Shown here: positions 24,045-33,120 of the stretch, piece by piece | How the letters are laid out: every line of letters starts with the position of its first letter | Numbering within the stretch: the first letter of the stretch is position 1 | DNA from: Epiperipatus broadwayi | Lineage: Eukaryota; Onychophora; Udeonychophora; Euonychophora; Peripatidae | Direction: 5' to 3' | Assembly: GCA_028023455.1 (NCBI GenBank) | Contig: JAQFVV010013343.1 | Coordinates: forward strand, 10,001-74,000 | DNA length: 64,000 bases | Translations under genes and position numbers: made by a program | Notes under the pieces: generated by a model | The model's database searches: none | What the model saw: the letters and a program-made list of their open reading frames with translations, nothing else | What the model was told of the DNA's origin: nothing

Positions 24045-24956
24045 AATTTCAAATTGTATGTTTTGGTTAATGTGAATATTACAAAACATGCTCTATAAAA
24101 ATGGTCAAGTGGTCACGATCCCTACATAAGAAAAGCAACTCTAGATACATAGGTTAACTTTTAAAACATTCATTTTAATAACATTTTATTTACAATTTTT
24201 CAATAATTAATTAGAACTAATAAATGAATGAAAATAAACTATATAAAAATTATATAACAATATAATATAATAGGATAGAATATATAAACATTTGAACTTT
24301 TATATGCCCCAGAATTATAATGAGGTATTTAAAATGAAATTCATTGCTCCTACAACTGAGCTTCGTTGTGATATTTAATTTTATGATTTATTTCAAAAAA
24401 TGATGTATATGTATTAAATAATCAATTCTTTTTTTATATATTTCATTTACACTCATTACTCCGTATAGATTATCCTAAAAATATAAGTAGATTTACAAAA
24501 TGGATTAATGTTTTATTTATTAACTAAAATAATTTCATTATAATATTATGAAATATTACATTTTTATATTCATAATTTACTCTCTCTCTTTACAATATAC
24601 TTTATACAATAATTATGAAAACATTAATTTTTTTTCTTTTTTCTTTTTCATCTCACATTAAATTTTCGTAAGGTTTTATTATTAAACTATATTATAAAAT
24701 ACAACAAATGAAACTTTTATACTGTACACTATCAAATATTACTACCTATCTCTTCCTGAACTGATTTTAATTTACAATTTAGGATATTGCACTCAATTTT
24801 GATAGAATACTCTTTGGTATATCCGAAAAACAAAAAAAAATATATTATCTTCATTTTATCTAACAATTCAGGTGTTATCTTTTTATTTCCAATTTATATT
24901 TATTTTATACATGTCATCAATAATAACCTATAAATAATTTAAAACTAAAATTAGCT

Positions 24957-25243
24957 TTAAATAATGAGGATTGTCAATTCCTCAACAAGCTTTATGATAA
25001 ATGCTTATCTAGAGTCAGCACTTAAAATATCTGTGTCAGCCCCCCCCCCAACACATGACCATGGTTTCGTGCTTTGCACTCCTCACAGAGGTGCCAGGGT
25101 AGGTTCAGACACTAGATCTTGTGTCTGAATCTACCCTGGTCAGGGGTTGGGGTGGGTTCCTAAAAGAGATATTTTAAGTGTTGTCTCTGGCTAAACATTT
25201 ATCAGAAAGTTTGTTGAGGAATTGATAATCCTCATTGTTTATA
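24957..25243. repeat. Foldback repeat with a nested inner palindrome
   Basis: Outer inverted arms of about 80 bp (about 24957-25040 and 25160-25243) flank a GC-richer centre. The centre contains a second palindrome at about 25094-25138, with arms GGTTCAGACAC and GTGTCTGAATC around TAGATCTT. The whole could fold into a hairpin with a second hairpin at its tip. A C10 run sits in the centre. There are no coding features and no hammerhead core. Confidence 0.7.
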
Positions 25244-25423
25244 ACTTACAATATTAAGAGAATAGGGTGAGATGATCTATGACTCTTATTTTAAAATTAG
25301 CTATAACTCTAATACAATAATATTAAAGCATTAATAGTTAAATGTAAGATCAAATTTTAAATATCACCATTTATCATTTTTATTATTATACTTGAAAACA
25401 GACATATCGCCTCTTCTTATAAC

Positions 25424-25473
<50 letters not shown>

Positions 25474-26166
25474 GTATAAGTACTTTTGTGTGTATATCTC
25501 ACTAACTCATAGGTTATACACATTTACTTTAATAATGTAATACTATTCAATTAAATAAAAAGAACATTAAACAAATACTGGTATAGATAAACAAATCAAA
25601 TTAATTATTAATTACTTTATTTATATATTTATACTCCTGTATTGATAATGATTATTTTAAAATATGAACATTAAGTTATGTGTTTTTCCCCTCATCTTAA
25701 AAAAAAAAAAAAAAAAAAAACAATTTTTGGTAATAGTATTTCAATCGTTTTTCATGCTAACAACTTGTCATTGAGCAATTTTTTCACTTTTATTCATTTT
25801 ATACCTATAAGAAAATTATTAAAACTATAGAATTCCAACGCCATCATGTTACTTAAATATTTAGGTTTCTTTTTTTCACTTTCTTCACAATTAAAAGTTA
25901 TTTTCTACTTCTGTATATTTTACTTACATACTTCCAACATTATTGATATTTGTCTTCTTGTTATTCTTTATGTATTTCTTTTTAGTGTTATCATTCAATA
26001 TAGAACAATTTACATCTACTCCTTAAAAATAAAAAAAAGATCTTCAACATAGTTTATATTCTCAAATAAGCTAATGTTACTGACAGCATTTATTTCATTC
26101 TTTTCCTCTCAAATTTATTCATTCTCTAGTAGTTATCTCCAGGAATTTTCTAATTTTTTCACTTAG

Positions 26167-26167
<1 letters not shown>
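25244..26167. other. AT-rich sequence without a recognisable gene
   Basis: It holds a TA tract (25427-25471) and an A20 run (about 25701-25721). No gene, RNA or element signature was recognised. Confidence 0.55.
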
Positions 26168-26210
<43 letters not shown>

Positions 26211-26285
26211 CTAAGTAACTTGCATTTTTGTTTTTCATATATATATATATATATATATATGAAAAACAAAAATGCAAGTTAAAAA
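26160..26285. repeat. Two adjoining TA-centred palindromes, one from the 406-bp repeat
   Basis: The first palindrome has arms CACTTAGCTTA and TAAGCTAAGT around a TA tract of about 40 bp. The second has arms AACTTGCATTTTTGTTTTTC and its reverse complement around a 23-bp TA tract (26239-26261). The second arm sequence is identical to an internal segment of the 406-bp hammerhead unit (26755-26777), so this is a foldback fragment of that family. Confidence 0.75.
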
Positions 26286-26602
26286 TAAATATGAAAAGAG
26301 TGATTATACAGAAAGTGAATTATTGGTTTTTATGCTGGGTTTGGGAAAAGATAAGGGGGATTTAGATATAAAGGTTATAGAGTTGACAAAAATTATGTTG
26401 TGGAAATGGGATAGAGCAGATTATGGGTAAATTTAGAGTGGAGAATGTAAAAGAAAGTGGCTAACAGGTTTATCTGGGCATAATTGCTGAGATATTCTTG
26501 ACTTCGTTTAAGGAGAAGCCATAATACATCACATCACATCAAGCATATGTTTTGTTTACATAAACGTCAGAGCAGTATTCACTATCTCTAACTATAATTC
26601 CA

Positions 26603-26646
26603 CTTTTAGATCATGATTGCAAGCTATTTGCTATCATCAGTGAAAG
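26603..26646 (-). ncRNA. Hammerhead motif, family 1, inverted copy
   Basis: Minus-strand CTTTCA, CTGATGA, then TAGC-loop-GCTT. The next element reads GCA where GAA is required, followed by ATCATGAT, C, and TAAAAG. The invariant A13 is changed and one stem I pair is lost, so this copy is probably inactive. Confidence 0.6.
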
Positions 26647-26993
26647 AGATAGTGAATACTGCTCTGACGTTTATGTAAACAAAACATACGCTTGATCGGT
26701 GTTTTTGGTAGAATGCCATCTGTGGACATAAATACAAGCATTAGCAAGTTTTTTTAACTTGCATTTTTGTTTTTCATAAATGTACCTTTGAGGTCTTTCT
26801 TGCAATGATATAGATTGCAGAGGCTTCTACTATGTGGTGATGCTGAACTGATATCAGACCCATATAGCTATCTGGTTTGCTATGCTGATTTTGAAGACAT
26901 TACGTGTCTAAAAGATTCACGCTTGCAAGCTGAATAGAAACTGTTTCATAAACGCTCAGAGTTTCTGTTTAGATCTAGTTTCTTTATTCCTGT

Positions 26994-27037
26994 CTTTCAT
27001 TGATGACAGCAAATAGCTTGAAATCATGATCTGAAAG
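26994..27037 (+). ncRNA. Hammerhead motif, family 1, first direct copy
   Basis: Stem I CTTTCA/TGAAAG is intact, as are GAA and the palindromic stem III ATCATGAT with C at the cleavage site. The core reads TTGATGA in place of CTGATGA. That C3-to-U change should abolish or strongly weaken cleavage. Confidence 0.65.
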
Positions 27038-27399
27038 TGGAATTATAGTTAGAGATAGTGAATACTGCTCTGATGTTTATGTAAACAAAACATACGCTTG
27101 ATCGGTGTTTTTGGTAGAATGCCCTCTGTGGACATAAATACAAGCGTTAGCAAGTTTTTTTAACTTGCATTTTTGTTTTTCATAAATGTACCTTTGAGGT
27201 CTTTCTTGCAATGATATAGATTGCAGAGGCTTCTACTATGTGGTGATTATGAACTGATATCAGACCCATATAGCTATCTGGTTTGCTATGCTGAGTTTGA
27301 AGACATTACATGTCTAAAAGATTCACGCTTGCAAACTGAATAGAAACTGTTTCATAAATGCTCAGAGTTTGTGTTTAGATCTAGTTTCTTTATTCCTGT

Positions 27400-27443
27400 C
27401 TTTCACTGATGATAGCAAATAGCTTGAAATCACGATCTGAAAG
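27400..27443 (+). ncRNA. Hammerhead ribozyme motif, family 1, intact core
   Basis: In order: stem I 5' strand CTTTCA; core CTGATGA (27406-27412); stem II TAGC-AAATA-GCTT (three pairs plus a U-U mismatch next to the core); GAA; stem III ATCACGAT (three pairs with a two-base loop); C at the cleavage position (27437); and stem I 3' strand TGAAAG, a perfect six-pair match. Cleavage here and at the equivalent position of the preceding copy (27031) would give a 406-nt RNA. Confidence 0.75.
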
Positions 27444-27535
27444 TGGAATTATAGTTAGAGATAGTGAATACTGCTCTGACATTTATGTAAACAAAACATA
27501 TGCTTGATCAGTGTTTTTGGTAGAACGCCATCTGT

Positions 27536-27540
<5 letters not shown>

Positions 27541-27580
<40 letters not shown>

Positions 27581-27581
27581 C
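27541..27581. repeat. (TA)n tract between hammerhead array and RTE fragment
   Basis: About 40 bp of TA separates the truncated right end of the 406-bp array from the 5'-truncated RTE copy. It serves as the boundary of both. Confidence 0.9.
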
Positions 27582-28217
27582 GATATGCTTACAATATGAA
27601 TATAAAGATTGATTAGGATGAATTAGAAGAAGTTAACAGTTACAAATACCTTGGTCAGATTATTAATACGGATGGAAACATAATGGAGGAAATTAATTGT
27701 AGAATTAAACTTGGTTGGAGTGCTTTTGAAAGAACTAACTTGATACTAAATGGAAATATGCCTCAATGTTGAAAAGGAAGGTTTTTAACAAATGTGTTTT
27801 ACCAGTACTTACTTATGGATCTGAGACTTGGATACTTAATAGAAGAGCAATACAAAGACTTCAGACCACTCAAAGAAGTATGGCAAGATGTATGTTGAGA
27901 GTAACAAGAAGAGACTGAAAACACAATGTATGTGTAAGAGAGCAAACAGCTGTGACTGACCTCATTGAAAAAATTAAGAGATTGAAGTGGAGTTGGGCTG
28001 GAGATATTGCTAGAAGAGATAATAATAGATGAACAATTGAAATTTTAAACGGGATTTCAAAAAATTGTAAAAGACCCAGAAAGTGACCACATTGAGATGG
28101 ATGGATGAAATACAAATGTTTGCAGGGGTGATGTGGAGAAGAGAAGCTAAACTTCAGAGAAGATGGATTAAACTTGGAAAGACCTTCATCCTGCAGTGGA
28201 TTGATAATTGTTGATGA
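27582..28217 (+). mobile_element. 5'-truncated RTE-type retrotransposon, 3' 636 bp
   Basis: It is collinear with the last 636 bp of the RTE at 42.5-45.8 kb, read on the opposite strand. It starts at the equivalent of KIDYEELEEVNSYKYLGQI and ends with the same GTTGATGAT before (AT)n. It contains the thumb and C-terminal region (LTYGSETW...; RRWIKLGKTFILQWIDN-like). Several stops are present, for example TGA near 27917 and 28031, so it is a dead copy. Confidence 0.9.
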
Positions 28218-28224
28218 TATATAT

Positions 28225-29804
28225 ATATATTGTACCGGGTCGAACCACTGAAACCACCTACTTATATGTATATATAAGTTTTGGCCGGTTTCAAACTCCT
28301 TCACAATACCTTTATAATCTTATAAAAGTTACGGGAACGAACCGGCACGTTCGAGCAAAATGGGAGATCTTATTGATAGCTTTAACTATCAACAATGGCC
28401 CATCTCGGCTGCTAGATTCAAACCCCTACTATCCAAATACTTTATTTGTTTCGGGGTAAACCCCGGGGCGCCAGCTAGTCTGAAGACTAACATATTCGGG
28501 CAGTAGGCTCACAATCTAGCGCTTGAAACAATTCCCTTAACTAGCCCAGTCTAATTTTAATCAGTAATAAAATATTGGTAAGAAGAGATTGATAAAAAGA
28601 ATTGACCGACAGATAAAGTTTAAATTTAAAGACAATTTATTTTAATCAACATTAATTAAGTTTAAAGATAATTTACTAACTAACATAACGCATTATAAAC
28701 ATTTTATAAATCCAATTTTAACACACACACATTTTTAAATTAACACATGATAGTATATTTTATGAAAAAAGCAAAAATAATCTTTGACATTTTAAATTAT
28801 CTCACATTTGCAAACATAATAATAAAGCATTCATAGCATTTGAAACTCATGCACACATATCAATAGTTCATTTTATGTATGATAGAGTTCATATAATTTG
28901 AATCTTGAATATTTACAGATTACAGTGGTGACTACTACGTATAAATGATAATAATAAAATATATACCTAGGATTTTTTGTTGCTTGCCGTTGGCTGTTTC
29001 CGCTGCTTCCAATGAATTATATCTAACCGGTTAGATTTTGACAATTCTTGACGAGATTTTATGCGAATCCATTTTTATTCTTGAAGACAGTTGAACGTTT
29101 GACGGAGGATTTTGGAGTGGTTATGAAGACATTATTTCACAGGCAGGTTTTGATGATCTTGTTGGACAAAGGGCTGAAGCACCAGCGTATATTTCCATAA
29201 GATTTTCAGCACTGCATTTCTGTTTCTGCTAAATAATGTAAATAAGACTGACACTGCTAAATAGACTGAAACTGCAAACTAGACTGAATTGCAAACTGCA
29301 ACTGAATGTCCGATAAAATCTAGCTATTTATATCTGTGAATTGTTTTCGTTTTGATATCCTCCGGGAATAAGTGCAATAGGTGTTGTCGAAATTCCTTGA
29401 TAACTAATCCTATGACAACGTGTTTTTTGATTGATTGTTTGATTAGTAGTAGCTTTCATAAACGTATTGTTTTTATATCTTTAGTAGCCCACCACTGTGT
29501 TTTTAAATACATTTCATTTCAATTATTATTATTTTTTTTTTAAATATTATTCTAACACGCATTTATCTTACTAATGAGCTAACATTTATTTCTATTTACC
29601 ATCGCACATATCAACGCATCTATTCTACTAAACTGGAATGAAAAGAGATTTTTAACTTTTAATTTTTTTTATAGGAAAACTCCCTCTCCCCTCTTTAAAG
29701 TAATTAATTGTAACTTTTATTTCAAATTCTTTTTTCCGAAAGATTTTGATAATAATTTTTATACAAAATTATTTTATATACATGTGCCAATTTGGCATTG
29801 GCAC
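28225..29804 (-). other. Candidate LTR-like segment between two (TA)n tracts
   Basis: Read on the minus strand it begins TTGTGCCAATGCC and ends GGTTCGACCCGGTACAA, each end meeting a TA tract. About 470 bp from the start is GATATAAATAGC, followed about 25 bp later by TCGGACATTCAGT, a TATA box plus initiator-like sequence. AATAAAG and a GGCGCCCCGGGG block lie further on. TG...CA ends, a promoter and a polyadenylation signal are what a solo LTR would show, but no second copy is available for comparison. No coding sequence was found. Confidence 0.35.
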
Positions 29805-29839
29805 AATATATATATATATATAGAGAGAGAGAGATTTTA

Positions 29840-30160
29840 AATTCTATCTCATTCAGCACTTATTAAAACAAAACTTGTTTGGAGCTATTGGTAAAGCTCC
29901 ATCTAGTGCTCATCTAATGCAAGCTTCAATACAAATTATGAAATTTATAACTTGTTTTTATTATTATTTGTACCTTTGAAGGTTTTTGCAATGCTATATA
30001 TTGCAGAGGCTATTGCTATATGGTGAAACTGTGTTCAAATCAGACCCATATAGTTATCTAGTTTGCCAAGCTGGATTTGATAACATTTGTGTGTCTGATA
30101 TTTTCATGCTTTCAAATTGATAGAAACGTGTTTTATAAGTATTGACTTTTGTGTTGGTAA
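29840..30160 (+). repeat. Dispersed copy of hammerhead family 1 (ribozyme part missing)
   Basis: It matches the 406-bp unit from the TTTATAACTTG region through GGTTTTTGCAATG, ATTGCAGAGGC, CAGACCCATATAG and AAACGTG, in the same orientation. The segment GGAGCTATTGGTAAAGCTCC near 29881 is shared in inverse orientation with the 32.6 kb copy. The hammerhead region is not present. Confidence 0.75.
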
Positions 30161-31404
30161 TACTACTAGATAAATTTAATATTTGTAAATCAATAAATAA
30201 GTAATAACCAGTTTATGAAATAAATGTAAAATTTGAATTATTAATTAAAGGATAAATAGATGATAGAAATAAATAATAATTAAATAATGAAAACGAACGA
30301 GCTTAAGAGAAAGGAACTGTGTTAGGATAACGAATGATTGAGATGATAATAGAATAGGAGCCAGGGAAGGATGATTTAATTATGATGATGAATTAAAATA
30401 AAATGAAGACGAAGTAAAAAAAGAAAAATGAAGATGAAATATGAGTACAATGTTGATGATGGAGAACGAGATCCTGGGCTATAAAATACTTTTGTATTAA
30501 ATAATATTAAGGCAAAATGGAACAAAGTATGTATTCTAAGCTTGACTAAACCAGATAATTTACCCCCAAAATTAAGATAAATTATAAATTCTAAAACTAA
30601 AGAAGATATATACATCTTACATTTACATTAAATAAATAAAACTGTGAAGATAAATATATAACTCCAACCAAAGCATAACAAATACCTTAAGATATAAAAA
30701 TTACCACAAGTTCTAAATTACAATTGTGAATTAGTAATTTACTTTCTCAGGGTTCAAATAACTTAAATATTCCCATTTCAAGATATACATGGATCAGTGA
30801 GAGGGATTTTGCCACAAAACAAAAATAATAAAGAAAACAGCTCATAGAACAAAATAAAATTAATAAGTAATATTTGAACAATCCCAAACCAACAGTGGCA
30901 TGAACTTTTAGCTTTATGAAGTACAAATAAGTTCTTAATAAAGTAAGCAAAATAACTTGCAAACTCTCTTTTATTAAATAATTGTGGGAAATATGATCAA
31001 GATCAATGAATGATGTATGTAATGATTCAAATAAACAGGTTATTCCAAAACCAATAAATCCTTAAAATATTATTTAAAATGAGGCATGAGCTTAAGATCT
31101 ACAGTATTATAATCAGTAAGCCATAAATTCGAAACATATTTAAATGTAAAAGTTTACCAAAATATTATGATATATTAATGTATAATAAAAATATACTATA
31201 TTAATTAATGATGACTTTAAAAAACAATAAAATAATGTGTTGATAACAGTAACAATAATAATATGAATGACGATTAGCAATAAGATCACAAATAACTAAA
31301 TATATTTTTAAAACAATATATATTTACATATTTACAACTTTTTTAAAAATAATAAACAAATAAAAAACATACATCTTATAGAAACAATATAAAGCTAAGT
31401 AATC
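30161..31404. other. AT-rich sequence without a recognisable gene
   Basis: Only short open frames lacking known motifs. Confidence 0.55.
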
Positions 31405-31508
31405 AAGTGTTGTTAGGCGAGAGGTCATCGCAGCAGCCTTGCAAGCAAGTAGTTGTTTGCAGATGTTTGTGGGTTTGACTCCGGGCGCTATAACATATAT
31501 ATATATAA
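31405..31508 (+). mobile_element. Short tRNA-derived SINE-like element
   Basis: TTAGGCGAGAGGT (about 31412) resembles a tRNA A box, and GGTTTGACTCC (about 31472) differs from the B-box consensus by one base, at tRNA-like spacing. CCTTGCAAG sits where an anticodon arm would be. The 3' end GGGCGCTATAACA runs into a short (TA)n tail. The stems are too imperfect for a real tRNA gene, and the TA tail points to a SINE. Confidence 0.45.
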
Positions 31509-32479
31509 AGCAAAGTATATTGTAGTTGAGTACCACTATATCAGTTTCATGCACTGATGTTCTTAATAACATAATATCCAGTTATAGTATGCCATTAAAA
31601 ATATTAAAATATAACTAAACTTAATTAACCAATAATCTGACTATGGCAATTATCACAATACATACAAATGACAATTATTACTGTTTAGCATGAAGAAATA
31701 TGTATTACATAAATATGGAAACAGACACCAGAAATCAAATGTATGCCATATACTAAACTTTGCTTATGTCCATAAAATAATTATTCTAACTATTGAAATG
31801 TTTTAATGATTCATCAATGAACTATTGCTTGATGACAATAAAGTGACATTACACATGTGTATCTCTTTTTATGCTATACATAAAATATGTTTAAATTACA
31901 AGTAAGTTTTGTCGATTTGCTTGCAAATTGTTGACAAAGTACAATGGCACAATACAGACACTAATCTATTTAGCTAAGCACTATGGATAAACAAGTGGCC
32001 TTGAATGTAACTCTAGATTATCCTTGCCATATAATTTTATAACATCAAGAACTTTACCATATTTGGTGGAAAATAACTAGACATCATCATGGGGGATCAG
32101 ACAATAAAGAAGGCCTCGTCAAAACAATATTACATAGTTGTATAATAATATGGTAGATTCCAATACCTTTTTCCTCAAAGTGTGTGGACATCTTCACAAC
32201 ATGGGGAAACAAAATGCATGCCAAAAATGATCATCTCCAGGTATGAAATTATGCTATTTAAGTATTAACTAATTATCAGCCTTGACAACATAATCCACTC
32301 ATGGAATAAGCAATAGGAAAAGATGCTCCGTCTATGCATGCACACTGTCAATGATACAATATTTGATAAAATTATATGTTTCCCACATATATAAAATAGA
32401 AACTAGCACCAAACCTTATCAAAACAATGGCAGGATAAAATAATTCTCACAGTAAAAGCAAAAAGATAAATATCCTATT

Positions 32480-32480
<1 letters not shown>
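31509..32480. other. Sequence without a recognisable gene
   Basis: Less AT-biased than its surroundings in places, but no domain, RNA fold or inverted repeat was recognised. Confidence 0.5.

Positions 32481-32572
<92 letters not shown>
32481..32572. repeat. Compound (TA)n-(TG)n microsatellite
   Basis: About 68 bp of TA followed by about 20 bp of TG. It adjoins a copy of hammerhead family 1 on its right. Confidence 0.95.
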
Positions 32573-32573
<1 letters not shown>

Positions 32574-33120
32574 ATAAACAAAACAAGTTATAAATTCTGT
32601 AACTTGCTTTTAGTTTGCATTTTATGATCACTAGATAGAGCTTTACCATTAGCTCCTATCAAGGTTTTGTTTACATAAACGCTGGGGGAGATAGAATTAA
32701 ATATCTTGTGTTGTCTCCACCTCCAGACCAGCTGATTTTGAGCTAGTTGGCTCATGTCAGTGAAGGGTAGAGAGACTAGAAACTAGATCTAAATACTAAC
32801 TCTAAAATCAGCATTTATCAAACATGTTTCTATCAGCCTGAGAGCATGAAATTTATCAGACACATAATGTATTCAAATGCAAAATTTATAAATTGTTTTG
32901 TTTATGGTACCCTTGAAGGTTTTTGCAATGATATATATTGCAGAGGCTTTTACTATATGGTGAAATTGAACAGATTTCAGACCAATATAGCTATCTAGTT
33001 TGTTAAGCTGGATTTGAAGACATTACATGTCTGATAAATTTCATGCTTTTAGGCTGATATAAACATGTTGATAAATGTTAATTTTAGATTTAGTATCCAT
33101 GCTTCACATCTTTCTAGATT
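32573..33120 (-). mobile_element. Hammerhead family 1, diverged foldback copy
   Basis: The minus strand from about 32900 back to 32575 is a full unit of family 1: the GTTTATGTAAACAAAAC block, the ribozyme region and the AACTTG...GTTTAT block all align. The plus strand from about 32890 to 33120 is a second, partial unit in the other orientation. As a result, 32798-32875 and 33018-33100 form inverted arms around the GGTTTTTGCAATG centre. The copy is old: many substitutions separate it from the 26.5 kb array. Confidence 0.75.
32720..32766 (-). ncRNA. Diverged hammerhead motif with a compensatory stem I change
   Basis: Minus strand: stem I CCTTCA pairs with TGGAGG (one G-U). The 26-27 kb copies have CTTTCA/TGAAAG, so one pair has changed from T-A to C-G on both sides. 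Stem II is GAGC/GCTC. The core carries a CA insertion (CTGACATGA) and AAA where GAA is needed, so this copy should be inactive. The stem III region ATCAGCTGGT keeps its pairing. Confidence 0.6.

Larger units (their letters stand above)
22477..24955. other. AT-rich sequence without a recognisable gene
   Basis: It contains a CT microsatellite and a 28-bp duplication listed separately. Otherwise there are short open frames only, with no homology signal. Confidence 0.55.
26538..27540 (+). mobile_element. Tandem array of a 406-bp hammerhead-bearing unit (retrozyme-like)
   Basis: Landmarks recur at exactly 406-bp spacing: AGAGATAGTG at 26645, 27051 and 27457. There are about 2.2 head-to-tail units with only scattered substitutions. 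Each unit junction carries a hammerhead motif, so cleavage would release monomers of one unit. The left end is an inverted piece (26538-26644) that forms a near-perfect palindrome with the first unit. The right end runs straight into a TA tract. There is no open reading frame. This matches the organisation described for animal retrozymes: non-coding tandem units with type I hammerheads. The annotation as retrozyme-like is an inference. Confidence 0.75.

Noticed and set aside
26538-27540. CRISPR array
   Set aside because: Repeats are long contiguous 406-bp units without spacers, and the sequence is clearly eukaryotic with LINEs and splice sites.
31405-31508. Functional tRNA gene
   Set aside because: A- and B-box-like words are present, but the acceptor and anticodon stems do not pair well, and the sequence ends in a TA tail as in SINEs.
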